Assembly: GCA_949502025.1 (NCBI GenBank)
Contig: CATBCG010000053.1
Coordinates: 1-42,960, forward strand
From: MGBC131033 sp910585655
GTDB taxonomy: Bacteria; Bacillota; Clostridia; Lachnospirales; Lachnospiraceae
DNA length: 42,960 nucleotides
Reading direction: 5' to 3'
Shown: positions 7,296-15,949 of the stretch, piece by piece
How positions within the stretch are numbered: position 1 is the first letter of the stretch
Layout: every line of letters starts with the position of its first letter
The notes under the pieces: generated by a model
Told to the model about the DNA's origin: nothing
The model's database searches: none
Seen by the model: only the letters and a program-made list of their open reading frames with translations
Made by a program: the position numbers and the translations under genes

Positions 7296-9662
7296 TTATT
7301 TTTGCAACTGACGATACTGGCTTGGCGTAATCCCTTCATAGCGTTTAAACGCGCGAATTAAGGCTTTGGCATCCAGATATCCGACCTCCTCTGCTGTAGA
7401 CTGGATGCTTTTGCCTTGATTTAGCAGCTGCTTGGCTTGCTGCAGACGAACCCGGTGGAGGTATTCCAGAACGCCGCAGCCGGTACAGCATTTAAAGGTA
7501 CGAGAAAGATGAGGAACACTTAGCTTTAGATACTCGGCAATTGCGCTGACATTTAAGTTATTATCGCTGTAATGCTCCGTTATATAGGATTTTGCATGAA
7601 GAATCCAGGACGGAGCATTTTGTGATCCGCTTTCTTCCTGAAGACGTTTTAATTCTGTCAGTAATTCCTCTGCGATTGTCATAAATTCCGACAGGGATTG
7701 GACAGAGAGCAGACGTTCTTTTGAAAAAGTACGCAAAAAGTCAGTCCTCAGACTGACTGTCTGTGAGGAATTATCCTGGGCTTCCAGAAAGCTAAGAAGC
7801 AGTCCGAGCAGGGTAGAAAGGCGGAATTGATTTCCGGAGGCGTTTCGGATATTCCGTGGAAAGGCAGAAGCACAGAGATTAGTAAGTTCCGTGCGAACGG
7901 CGTTAAAATCAGCAATTTCCAAGTAATTCATCAGCTTTTTTACACCTTCTAAATAGGTATTAGAAGGTGGGGCGTCGGTTCCAATATCCAAAAAGCTATC
8001 ATAAAAATAAAGATGTTCTGTTGAATTATTTGTTTCATTTTCCTGCCAGAAATGATGATAGGAAAGGGCTTCTCTGGCTTCCTCGTATGCCTGGGCAATA
8101 TATTCATAGCCGTTGTGAATAAGGCTGACGGAAACAGCGGTTTCCAGTTGAAAACTAGAGAGGAGAAAGCGGGTTACTTGTTTGATAACGGAAGGAACCT
8201 TTTCCGGAATATGATCTTCCTCTAGCCGGATTAAGGTAACGGTATCACCATGGCAGACAGCGGGAATAACTGCGGAAAATTCCTGAAAAAGCTCCAAAAT
8301 AACATTTCGGAGAACAAAATAATAGAGATTGGAGGATGGGTCGGCATGAACATTTTCTTCCGGCGAAGTGTTTAAAACTGTTTTTTCGATATTCAGAGGC
8401 AGCCATACGATGATCAAAAAATTGTCTCGATCGGTTAAAATTCCATAGCCAGCCGGTTTGGAGGAGGTCGTAAAAAGGGCTTCTATGATATCCGGGTTGG
8501 AAATATGACCAGAGAAAATGCCGGACAACAGTCGATTGTAGTTTTGCTGCTTTTCTTGATTGGTATGGATTTGGAGCGAAACTTTATCCTGCCGAAGCTG
8601 GATTAAGGCTTCCTCTAAAGCCTGATAGGTATGGGAATTGTACAGATCCAGGCGGGAGGTATTCTGCCTGGCATGTTGCAAAACGCCTAGTACGGCTGCC
8701 ATAGGATCATAGGTCTTTTTGGAAAAGTAAAGGGAGAGCAGAACGCCGGCAATGGAACACAAAACCATTTCACAAGAGATGATTCGTTTAAAAATCCGTA
8801 ATTTATTATAAAACAGAGCATCGGGGATACAGATTCCATAATTCCAGCCAAGGATATTAGAAGAGGTTGTTAATACCATATAATTGGCGTTTTGAATCTG
8901 GTGTATGCCGTCAGTTGGCGCAGGCTGATTTGGAAGAAGGTCATGTTGCGTGGAAAACAACAAAGTTCCTTCTTTGTCGGAAAGAAAGCCGATACCCGAA
9001 AGAGCAGAGCTATTTGCAGTCAGACGGGTATAAAGAATGGATTTTGGAACATGAATAAGGAGGACGCCGATAAGGTCGTGGTGGATATCATAGACTTTTC
9101 GGACAAATAAAAAGGGAAGTTTGTCGGTTGAAGGCGGCAAACAGCCAAAGTCTGGGCAGGTGTCTAGCAGGGAAAGAAATTCTTTTTCAGAAAGCTCGAA
9201 TTTTTTTGGATATAGGAAAAAATCTTCTCCGGCAAATCGTCTTCTGGCAGAGGAAATTATAGAATGACTGCCGGGATAATAAACATCAATACAGTTCCAT
9301 TCCGTCCGTCCATTGATAAACGTATAAAGGCTTTCCTGAAGTTCCGTTACCTGCAAAAGCTCCTGCGGCGTGCATTTGCTCCCTAAAGAAGCATTGTTTA
9401 GGAAGAGCTGACTTTGGGCAATTGAACCGCTTAGTTCATAGATATTTTGTATTAGATTATCCAAATCCTGCGCGTTGTTGTGAAGAACAAGAGTCTGCTG
9501 GATTTCTGTTTCCTTGCGGTAAGAAGAAACGGAGTAAAGATAGCCTATGAGGTTTAGCAAAATCAAGAAACCTGCCAGAAACAAATAGGATATCAAAATA
9601 GAAGCAAAGATACTTTTTGGGGTAGTTGTTTTTGTTTTTTTAAAGCAAAGATTCATAAGCAT
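7296..9662 (-). CDS. Membrane-bound AraC-family sensor-regulator
   Basis: About 788 residues. An N-terminal membrane helix (about 15-40), an extracellular sensor region of about 260 residues and a second membrane helix (about 290-315) precede a cytoplasmic part that ends in a typical AraC DNA-binding domain with two helix-turn-helix units (about the last 100 residues: NVSAIAEYLKLSVPHLSRTF, then VGYLDAKALIRAFKRYEGITPSQYR). This architecture accompanies oligosaccharide-binding lipoprotein genes in Clostridia and Paenibacillus, and here it is divergent from one at 9982. ATG at 9662 has AGAGGTG 9 bp upstream; a GTG 12 bases further up is inside that ribosome binding site. Probably senses a carbohydrate or envelope signal and controls the adjacent lipoprotein gene. 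Confidence 0.85.
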   Translation of the reverse strand: MLMNLCFKKTKTTTPKSIFASILISYLFLAGFLILLNLIGYLYSVSSYRKETEIQQTLVLHNNAQDLDNLIQNIYELSGSIAQSQLFLNNASLGSKCTPQELLQVTELQESLYTFINGRTEWNCIDVYYPGSHSIISSARRRFAGEDFFLYPKKFELSEKEFLSLLDTCPDFGCLPPSTDKLPFLFVRKVYDIHHDLIGVLLIHVPKSILYTRLTANSSALSGIGFLSDKEGTLLFSTQHDLLPNQPAPTDGIHQIQNANYMVLTTSSNILGWNYGICIPDALFYNKLRIFKRIISCEMVLCSIAGVLLSLYFSKKTYDPMAAVLGVLQHARQNTSRLDLYNSHTYQALEEALIQLRQDKVSLQIHTNQEKQQNYNRLLSGIFSGHISNPDIIEALFTTSSKPAGYGILTDRDNFLIIVWLPLNIEKTVLNTSPEENVHADPSSNLYYFVLRNVILELFQEFSAVIPAVCHGDTVTLIRLEEDHIPEKVPSVIKQVTRFLLSSFQLETAVSVSLIHNGYEYIAQAYEEAREALSYHHFWQENETNNSTEHLYFYDSFLDIGTDAPPSNTYLEGVKKLMNYLEIADFNAVRTELTNLCASAFPRNIRNASGNQFRLSTLLGLLLSFLEAQDNSSQTVSLRTDFLRTFSKERLLSVQSLSEFMTIAEELLTELKRLQEESGSQNAPSWILHAKSYITEHYSDNNLNVSAIAEYLKLSVPHLSRTFKCCTGCGVLEYLHRVRLQQAKQLLNQGKSIQSTAEEVGYLDAKALIRAFKRYEGITPSQYRQLQK

Positions 9663-9709
9663 AAATAGATTCACCTCTGTAATGGGATAGTACGAATTAA
9701 TTGGTCTTT

Positions 9710-9718
9710 ATTATAGCA
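9710..9718 (-). promoter_or_regulatory. Extended -10 promoter of the AraC-type gene
   Basis: The minus strand reads TGCTATAAT about 48 bp upstream of the start codon, a perfect extended -10; the -35 region is poor. Confidence 0.55.
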
Positions 9719-9981
9719 AATGGGTTTTTAAAAGGAAATGACTTTTCACCAAATATAGATTAGATCGTAAAAAATGGGCAGGGGACGCAAAAATAGCGAC
9801 ATAGAATAAAGAAGAAAATGTTAAATTTAAGACATAAAGAGTAAGGAATGGTACTAGAAGTTCTGCTGTTTTGCTGTTTATACTAGAGGTGGCGGACGAC
9901 CTGACGCCTAGAGCAAATAAAAAAGGCGGTAGGAGGCGTGTCGATATAACATGTAATCATAAAATATGAGGAGGTTTTAGG
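9719..9981. other. Intergenic control region of the AraC/lipoprotein divergon
   Basis: AT-rich, with no gene. TACTAGAAG at 9852 and TACTAGAGG at 9881 are near-identical direct repeats 29 bp apart, and TATACT at 9879-9884 is a possible -10. A strong GAGGAGG ribosome binding site lies at the right end, just before 9982. The repeats are candidate AraC operator half-sites, but this is only a suggestion. Confidence 0.35.
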
Positions 9982-11673
9982 ATGAAGAAACACAAATTGA
10001 TGTCTATGTTTTTGGTACTGACGTTCCTGATTTTGAGCTTGGCTGGCTGTGGCGGGAAAAAGACAGAAGATTTAAAAGAGACCGGGCAGAAGGAGAGCGA
10101 GCAGGAAAGGAAGGAACAGGATAAGACGGAGGGGACAGAGACGAACGAAGAGGGGCAGCAAGAGGATACAAAATCAGGTGGTTTTGTAGAGACCAAGCTT
10201 CCATTGACAGAGGAACCGGTAACGTTTAAAATTTTTTATCCGTCTAATGCAACACTGATGGAAATTGTATCAAATCCCAACGAAACCTATTTTTTTCAGG
10301 AATTGGAGAAACGGACAAACGTTCATATCGAATGGGATACCCCGGCGGCAGGGCAGGAAGCTACGGCATATAATCTGATGATCGCCTCCGGAAATTTAGC
10401 CGATATTATTTATAATACGACTGCAATGAACGGAGCTAGATACCCGGATGGACTGGACGCAGCAGTGACAGACGGATATTTCCTGGATTTGACAGAAATG
10501 ATACCGCAATATGCGCCGAATTATTACCATGTAATCAACAACTGGTCGGATACGGTGAAAAAGGCGACCGTGACAGACGGCGGTAAGATGGTAGGGGTTT
10601 ACCAAATAGCCTATGTGCCGCAGGGAGCTTTTTATGGGCTGTATATCAGAGAGGACTGGCTAGAGGAGTTGGGTCTGGAGATTCCGCAGACTTATGAGGA
10701 AATGGAAGAAGTTTTGGTGGCATTTAAAGACAAAAAGGGTGCGACAGCACCGCTTTCTCTTTGCCCGTCTGGCAGTAATTATGACAATAGTATGAGCGCC
10801 GGGTTTGGCGTGACCAACAGTTTTTTCCAGATAGACGGAACTGTAAAATATGGACCGTCAGAAGAGGGCTGGAGGGAATATGTCACTTTGCTAAATGATT
10901 GGTACGCCAAGGGGCTGATTGATCCGGACTATATGACGCAGACTGGGATCATGCCGGATACCAGTATGATTACGACCGGACGAACCGGGATTTTCCCAAC
11001 GATCTATACGATGCCTTCTTCTTTGTATTATCCGTCTATGGAGGAGGGAGCAAAGATTACTCCGATTGTAGAGCCGAAAAAGAACAAAGACGATGAACTT
11101 CATATCCGTTTGACCAATTTTGAAGTGGGAGTTTATTATACGATTTCGGCAGAATGTCAGAAGCCGGAGATTGCCCTCGGGTGGATGGATTACCTGTATT
11201 CAGAAAAAGGAGCAGATTTTGCGAATTTCGGAGTGGAAGGATATTCCTTTGAATACGATGAGAATGGGGAACCACAATATACTGATTTGATTAAACAAAA
11301 TCCGGATGGAATGAGCTTTACGCAGGCGTTTACGTATTATTGTATGCCTGCCAGCAGACCGGTACTTCAGGATTGGAGAAGAGAGCTGCAGATCGTACCG
11401 GAGGAGGATCTGAAGTGCTATGATATCTGGGGACAGGCTGATACCGCATGGCTGATGCCGACAGGGGTTTTGATGACCTCGGAGGAAAACCAGGAATATG
11501 CTAAGATTATGGCGGATATTACTTCATATGTAGAGGAGAATACCAACAACTTTATTACCGGAGTTCGCCCGCTTAGCGAATTTGACGATTATCTGGCGCA
11601 GTTAGAAAAGCTTGATATCAAGAGAGCGATTGAAATATATCAGGCGGCGTTGGATCGGTATTATGCACGATGA
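9982..11673 (+). CDS. Extracellular solute-binding lipoprotein (orphan)
   Basis: A 563-residue secreted lipoprotein: signal peptide with lipobox LSLAGC (lipidated Cys23), an acidic, Q/E/K-rich linker (about 25-70), then a type 1 solute-binding fold (about 75-563) with VTDGGKMVGVY, the usual length of large oligosaccharide-binding proteins of the LipO/LplA group. It would tether outside the membrane and hand a glycan-derived ligand to a permease. No permease genes (LplB/LplC type) flank it. It lies divergent from a membrane AraC regulator and closes with a terminator. A paralogue lies at 34379; both end in QAALDRY-AR. Ligand unknown. Confidence 0.87.
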   Translation: MKKHKLMSMFLVLTFLILSLAGCGGKKTEDLKETGQKESEQERKEQDKTEGTETNEEGQQEDTKSGGFVETKLPLTEEPVTFKIFYPSNATLMEIVSNPNETYFFQELEKRTNVHIEWDTPAAGQEATAYNLMIASGNLADIIYNTTAMNGARYPDGLDAAVTDGYFLDLTEMIPQYAPNYYHVINNWSDTVKKATVTDGGKMVGVYQIAYVPQGAFYGLYIREDWLEELGLEIPQTYEEMEEVLVAFKDKKGATAPLSLCPSGSNYDNSMSAGFGVTNSFFQIDGTVKYGPSEEGWREYVTLLNDWYAKGLIDPDYMTQTGIMPDTSMITTGRTGIFPTIYTMPSSLYYPSMEEGAKITPIVEPKKNKDDELHIRLTNFEVGVYYTISAECQKPEIALGWMDYLYSEKGADFANFGVEGYSFEYDENGEPQYTDLIKQNPDGMSFTQAFTYYCMPASRPVLQDWRRELQIVPEEDLKCYDIWGQADTAWLMPTGVLMTSEENQEYAKIMADITSYVEENTNNFITGVRPLSEFDDYLAQLEKLDIKRAIEIYQAALDRYYAR

Positions 11674-11696
11674 AAAAAGCAAAATAAAGAGTAAAG

Positions 11697-11726
11697 AAAA
11701 AAGAGCTGGTGATTCAGCTCTTTTTT
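11697..11726. terminator. Bidirectional terminator after the solute-binding protein
   Basis: A 12-bp stem (11697-11708 with 11715-11726, AAAAAAGAGCTG) with a 6-base loop ends in a T run on both strands. It separates the lipoprotein gene from the convergent CAP-protein gene. Confidence 0.85.
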
Positions 11727-11731
11727 TGCAA

Positions 11732-13831
11732 CTATTCGATCATAACCTCCATCGGATAATAAGTGCTGTAGTAACGTTTTCCTTTGGAAGTTTTATATGC
11801 TTTTACTGTAAAGAGATAGCTTTGCCCGGACTGCAGGTTGTCTATGGTATAGCTGGTATCTTTCGTAAGAGCGAGCCGCTTCCAGGAATCGCTTGGTTTG
11901 TTTTTGCAGTAGACAAGATAACCTGTCGTGCCGTTAGCGCTGTCCCAGGTAAGCGTGGCACGTCCTGAACTGGTTTTGACAGAAAAATCAACTGCTTCCG
12001 GTTTGGTAGCCGTATAAATATGGGTATATGGCTTTTCTGAGATCTGCGTTCCGTTTTGGTTCCGGTATGCCTTGACTGCAAACAGATAGGCGGTAGCAGA
12101 TTGCAGAGATTTTACGGTATAAGAGGTAGTACCGACAGGAACAGAAGCAATCCGTTTCCATTTTTTCAGGGTAGTCTGGTACTGGTATAAATAATAGCCG
12201 TCTACGCCCGTCGCTTTGTTCCAGGTTAGCTTGACGCTGTATTTTCCAGAGGCGGCATTTAAGCCGGAAACCAATGGAATACTGCCGGAGCCGGTCGAAT
12301 CTCCGGAGAGGCTCGGCACATAGGAATCCTGGTAGGTGTGGTTGCAAAGGGAACAGGTATGTAACGTATAGCCCTGTGATGTCTGCGTCGGTTTTACCTG
12401 TTTACTGGTATAGGCATGAGAACTCATCGTAAAAACCTGTCTGGCAGTAATCGTCGGCTCGGCTTTTAGAGAAATCGTAATAATCGCCGTACCAGGAGCC
12501 AGCATCGTAACAACACCATTTTCCGCTACGGTAGCGATAGCAGGATTGCTGCTTGTAAAGGTAAAATTGGATGGAAGCAATCCTGGGCGACTAGAATCAA
12601 ATCCGGAGTTAAAATGCCGGATATCAAGTGAAATAGCAGAACCTTGTTTGCCGCAGGATACCATTTGATCCCCGACGGTTTTTAGCCGCACCAGAGACTT
12701 TTGGATGGAAACGGTACGGACGGCAGAACGGCTTCCTGTAAGCGCGGGATCGGCGGCGGGCGCATTATCAAAAAACTGCGTCCAGTTTAGAATTCCGTCA
12801 CTGCCTTGAAAACAGCCGATTCCAATGCTGGTGGCATGTTCACTCATGATGTTGGCATAGTGACCCTCCGAGCTGTTCCAGGCAGCCATAACAGCGTTAG
12901 GAGAAGGATACCCTACGGCAATATTTTCAGCCTTGTAGGTGCCGCGGGAGGAAGCAGTAAAGCAAGAGCTTCCATCCGGTCTAAAATGGCTGGAATTGTA
13001 ATATAAAGAGATTTCTGCTGCACGCTGCATGGCGGTTTCGGTCAGATCCTTATCCAGAGCAAGCGCCGGAAGCCCCTTGGCTGCACGGGTTTGATTGACA
13101 ATCGTTAATACTTCATTGACATAGTTATAATTTTCGGTTCCCTGCAAGGTCAGGTTGACAAGATCGCCGGAAGCACCTGGATTGGTTTCGCCTGGCTTGT
13201 TGTCCTCTGGCTTGCCGTCTTCCGGTTTTGTATTCTCCGATCCGCTTCCAGAGGAGATCTTATCGATTTCGGTCTTGAGCTGAGCGGCAGTATAGGCGCC
13301 GGAGAGAACGTTACGTATCCGGTCATTGCCATCAATAATAGCGGTAAACGGGAATGTACCGCCGCCTCCATCTTTGAAAAACAGGTCAAAATACTCCCAC
13401 ATAACATTGGCAAGCCGGCTGCTGACGTCATAGCAGGCAGTAATTTTAGAGCCGCAGTAGGTATTGGCAAAGTTTTTGGTGGTATTGGCGTCTGCGGAAT
13501 TACATTCTGCAAAAATAACGCGGATATTCGGATCGTTGATCCAATTGCTTCCGGCGATACTTTTGAGCGTCCAGGAGGTATTGCCGCACCGGATATGCCC
13601 AAATACAATAAGCGTGATTTGCCCTGGCGCTCCCTTTGAGGAAACGGGTGTTTCGTTTACAGAATTAAACGTATAATCCAGATTCGGGTAGCCTGGCTGT
13701 TCGCCGGCTGCCTCTGCCGACAGGCTTGTCATGCCTGGAAGCAGTCCGCTCAGACTCATAAAAGCGCCGAAAGGCAAAAGCATGAGGCTTAAAAGAAATG
13801 CTAACAGACGTTTTGAAGTATGATGTTTCAT
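11732..13831 (-). CDS. Secreted thioredoxin-like/CAP/Big2/FN3 multidomain protein
   Basis: A 699-residue exported protein. In order: signal peptide (about 1-42, cleavage after SAEAA), a thioredoxin-like domain (about 55-175; a single Cys in RCGNTSW rather than CxxC), a P/E/K/G-rich linker, a CAP/SCP domain (about 215-340; VNQTRAAKGLPAL, WNSSEGHYANIM), a Big2-type immunoglobulin fold (about 380-450; VVTMLAPGTAIITIS), a CxxC segment (HTCSLCNHTY), and two fibronectin type III domains (about 505-699). No sortase signal or anchor is visible, so release or wall association through the repeats is expected. CAP proteins act in diverse extracellular roles; the function here is unknown. AGGAGGA precedes the ATG by 9 bp. 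Confidence 0.85.
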   Translation of the reverse strand: MKHHTSKRLLAFLLSLMLLPFGAFMSLSGLLPGMTSLSAEAAGEQPGYPNLDYTFNSVNETPVSSKGAPGQITLIVFGHIRCGNTSWTLKSIAGSNWINDPNIRVIFAECNSADANTTKNFANTYCGSKITACYDVSSRLANVMWEYFDLFFKDGGGGTFPFTAIIDGNDRIRNVLSGAYTAAQLKTEIDKISSGSGSENTKPEDGKPEDNKPGETNPGASGDLVNLTLQGTENYNYVNEVLTIVNQTRAAKGLPALALDKDLTETAMQRAAEISLYYNSSHFRPDGSSCFTASSRGTYKAENIAVGYPSPNAVMAAWNSSEGHYANIMSEHATSIGIGCFQGSDGILNWTQFFDNAPAADPALTGSRSAVRTVSIQKSLVRLKTVGDQMVSCGKQGSAISLDIRHFNSGFDSSRPGLLPSNFTFTSSNPAIATVAENGVVTMLAPGTAIITISLKAEPTITARQVFTMSSHAYTSKQVKPTQTSQGYTLHTCSLCNHTYQDSYVPSLSGDSTGSGSIPLVSGLNAASGKYSVKLTWNKATGVDGYYLYQYQTTLKKWKRIASVPVGTTSYTVKSLQSATAYLFAVKAYRNQNGTQISEKPYTHIYTATKPEAVDFSVKTSSGRATLTWDSANGTTGYLVYCKNKPSDSWKRLALTKDTSYTIDNLQSGQSYLFTVKAYKTSKGKRYYSTYYPMEVMIE

Positions 13832-13872
13832 TGTATATCTTCCTCCTATCTTCTATCCTATATTCGTCAAGA

Positions 13873-13901
13873 ATTATACTGTATTTTATAAAATCCTGCA
13901 A
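13873..13901 (-). promoter_or_regulatory. Promoter of the CAP-domain gene
   Basis: On the minus strand TTGCAG (13901-13896) and TATAAT (13878-13873) are separated by 17 bp, about 42 bp upstream of the start codon. Confidence 0.65.
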
Positions 13902-13933
13902 GCAAAGAATGAATTTTTCCGGTGAGGTTGTTA

Positions 13934-13962
13934 TAGACAGAGATTCAAATGTTTGATATGAT
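13934..13962 (+). promoter_or_regulatory. Promoter of the carbamate kinase gene
   Basis: TAGACA (13934-13939) and TATGAT (13957-13962) are separated by 17 bp, about 42 bp upstream of the ATG at 14005. Confidence 0.6.
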
Positions 13963-14004
13963 GATAGAGAGTAAAAATTCTGCTAAGGAAAGAGAGGAAT
14001 CGGA

Positions 14005-14937
14005 ATGGGGAAAGAAATTGTAGTAGTGGCGCTTGGACGTAATGCGTTTGGAACAACATTGCCAGAGCAGAAAAAAGCGGTAAAGGGAGCAGCAAGGGCG
14101 ATTGCTGATTTGGTAGAAGATAAATATCAGGTCGTTATCACACACAGCAACGGACCGCAGATTGGGATGCTGCATACGGCGATGACGGAATTTAGCAGGC
14201 TAGAGCCGGACTTTACCGTAGCGCCGATGTCGGTCTGCGGAGCTTTAAGTCAGGGATATATCGGCTATGATTTGCAGAATACAATTCGTACGGAGTTGCT
14301 CGAACGCGGGATTTATAAGCCGGTTTGTACGATTATTACCCAGGTACGCGTCGATCCGTTTGACCGGGCGTTTCAGCATCCGACCAAGGTGATCGGACGG
14401 TATATGGAAAAAGAGGAGGCGGACGCCGAGGTAAAGAAGGGGAATTTTGTCACACAAGAGGAACGGGGCTATCGGCGGATCATACCATCGCCAAAGCCGA
14501 TTGATATTTATGAGATCGATTCGATCCGGACGCTGGTAGAGGCGGGACAGATTGTCATTGCCTGCGGAGGCGGCGGGATTCCGGTGCTGCAGCAGGGGAC
14601 AAGATTAAAAGGCGCCAGCGCGATCATTGAAAAAGATGCTACGGCTGCCAGACTGGGACAAATGCTGAATGCAGAGGCAGTTTTATTTCTGACCAAACGG
14701 GAGTGCTTAACGATCCACCGGGATACTCCGGAGGAAACCCCTCTGCGGGAGATTACGGCAGCAGAAGCAGCTTCTTATATGGAACAAGGTCATTTTGAAC
14801 CTGGTCTGGATTTGGCAAAGATGGAGGCGGCTGTAGAGTTTGTGACCTCCGGAGAGAACCGGCGTGCCGTGATTACTACGTTAGAAAAAGCGAGTGCCGG
14901 AATGAAAGGACGTGCCGGTACGATTATCCGCGCGTAA
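14005..14937 (+). CDS. arcC: Carbamate kinase
   Basis: A 310-residue amino-acid-kinase-fold enzyme, usual length, that transfers phosphate between carbamoyl phosphate and ADP (ATP from fermentation of arginine, citrulline or purine-derived carbamoyl phosphate). Seen: VVVALGRNA near the N-terminus, THSNGPQIG, a central IACGGGGIPV and DATAARLGQMLNA near the nucleotide site. The first motif normally reads ALGGNA or a close variant; here an arginine occupies the second glycine position. No arginine deiminase or transcarbamylase gene is nearby, so the source of carbamoyl phosphate is not shown. Monocistronic, with its own promoter. Confidence 0.88.
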   Translation: MGKEIVVVALGRNAFGTTLPEQKKAVKGAARAIADLVEDKYQVVITHSNGPQIGMLHTAMTEFSRLEPDFTVAPMSVCGALSQGYIGYDLQNTIRTELLERGIYKPVCTIITQVRVDPFDRAFQHPTKVIGRYMEKEEADAEVKKGNFVTQEERGYRRIIPSPKPIDIYEIDSIRTLVEAGQIVIACGGGGIPVLQQGTRLKGASAIIEKDATAARLGQMLNAEAVLFLTKRECLTIHRDTPEETPLREITAAEAASYMEQGHFEPGLDLAKMEAAVEFVTSGENRRAVITTLEKASAGMKGRAGTIIRA

Positions 14938-14960
14938 GTTGTTCACACATCTGCTTTTTG

Positions 14961-14998
14961 CCGTCTGACACCGCTCCGCCAGGAACGATGTCAGACGG
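14961..14998. terminator. Hairpin between convergent arcC and yhfC-type genes
   Basis: A 10-bp perfect stem CCGTCTGACA (14961-14970) pairs with 14989-14998 across an 18-base loop. No T tract follows on either strand, so termination may be weak or factor-assisted. Confidence 0.5.
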
Positions 14999-15002
14999 TA
15001 AA

Positions 15003-15800
15003 CTATGCTTCGATATGCTTTCGGTAAACGCTGCGGGCAAAATAGGCTACGCCGAGCGTATAAAGCAGGATAATCGCTTCCAACAGATAAACGTTGGTGA
15101 TCATACCTGTCTGGAAAAGTCCGGCAAGGACGTCTAACAGAAAATGAAGCAAAATGGAAAGCGGAAACAAAAAGCGCAGCTCTGGTTTCATTACGGAAAA
15201 GAATACCAGAACGGAAAGAGAGATTTGCAGGGCAAAGGCAACTGCGCGCTCAAAGGCAGAGACAAAATACATGGTTGGCGGAGTGTTGATCAGACTATTG
15301 ATCGTAGCCTCTATCGTGGCTGCAGCTTCTCCGGCTTGTTCTAAGAGGACATCCGTTCCCATAGCATTGATGCTGGTAGCTAAAATCATAGCGTTTAACA
15401 GGGAAAGGGCGCCTAGAAGGATCGCTTCGGCTCCGCCATGACCGATTCCATACATAATAGGGGTAGTACCGTCCGGCTCCTCCTTTTTTAACATACGAAA
15501 GGCAAAAAAGCGTCCTGTTTCCTCAAAAAGCCCGGCGGCGAGCCCGCCGTAAATGGCATAACCCCATGGGGAGGAAGCAAGGAAGCGGCTGATCGGGGTA
15601 TCCAGCCCTAAAAACAGCATGTGTACCATCTGCTCCAACGCTCCGGCAAAAGCCAGGAAAATCAAAATACCGTAAATGCAGGGACGGAGACGCGCCCTTG
15701 TATTTTTTTTGTAGGCTACCAGAACAAGAAGCGGCAGAATAAAGCAAAGAGTAGCTGCCGCGCCCAGGATCGTGACGGTAGAATTCGGGATTGTAGTCAT
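15003..15800 (-). CDS. YhfC-family intramembrane protein (putative protease)
   Basis: A 265-residue protein with about seven to eight membrane segments. It shows the family motifs AAGLFEETGRFFAF (adjacent glutamates) and GIGHGGAEAI, and a late LLHFLLD, the pattern of glutamate/histidine metal ligands expected for CPBP/YhfC-type intramembrane metalloproteases. The start at 15800 has GAGGA 7 bp upstream; the frame is open 49 codons further, but that stretch crosses the divergent promoters and is not translated. Converges with arcC, divergent from aroA. The substrate is unknown; the family is mostly uncharacterised. Confidence 0.8.
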   Translation of the reverse strand: MTTIPNSTVTILGAAATLCFILPLLVLVAYKKNTRARLRPCIYGILIFLAFAGALEQMVHMLFLGLDTPISRFLASSPWGYAIYGGLAAGLFEETGRFFAFRMLKKEEPDGTTPIMYGIGHGGAEAILLGALSLLNAMILATSINAMGTDVLLEQAGEAAATIEATINSLINTPPTMYFVSAFERAVAFALQISLSVLVFFSVMKPELRFLFPLSILLHFLLDVLAGLFQTGMITNVYLLEAIILLYTLGVAYFARSVYRKHIEA

Positions 15801-15842
15801 AGGACATTCCTCGTTTCTTTTGAATTTTACAGTGTGTGATAT

Positions 15843-15871
15843 AGTATAGCATGGGAAAAAGGGGATGTAAA
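15843..15871 (-). promoter_or_regulatory. Promoter of the yhfC-type gene
   Basis: Minus strand: TTTACA (15871-15866) and TATACT (15848-15843) with a 17-bp spacer, 42 bp upstream of the chosen start. Confidence 0.65.
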
Positions 15872-15887
15872 CTCTTTCTGAAAAAAC

Positions 15888-15916
15888 TTGTAGAACTGCG
15901 GGCTTTGTGCTACAAT
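15888..15916 (+). promoter_or_regulatory. Promoter of the aroA-met operon
   Basis: TTGTAG (15888-15893) and TACAAT (15911-15916) have a 17-bp spacer. The start site would be near 15923, upstream of the aroA ribosome binding site at 15932-15940. No S-box, T-box or other riboswitch is visible in this short leader. Confidence 0.65.
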
Positions 15917-15949
15917 AACTCCAATCATTTTCAGGAAAGGCAAGCAATT

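Noticed and set aside
7000..7311. Small plus-strand open frames over the folT leader
   Set aside because: They overlap the THF riboswitch and its promoter and have no protein-like composition.
15851..15949. N-terminal extension of EPSP synthase
   Set aside because: The promoter hexamers at 15888 and 15911 lie inside it, and family homology begins after 15950.
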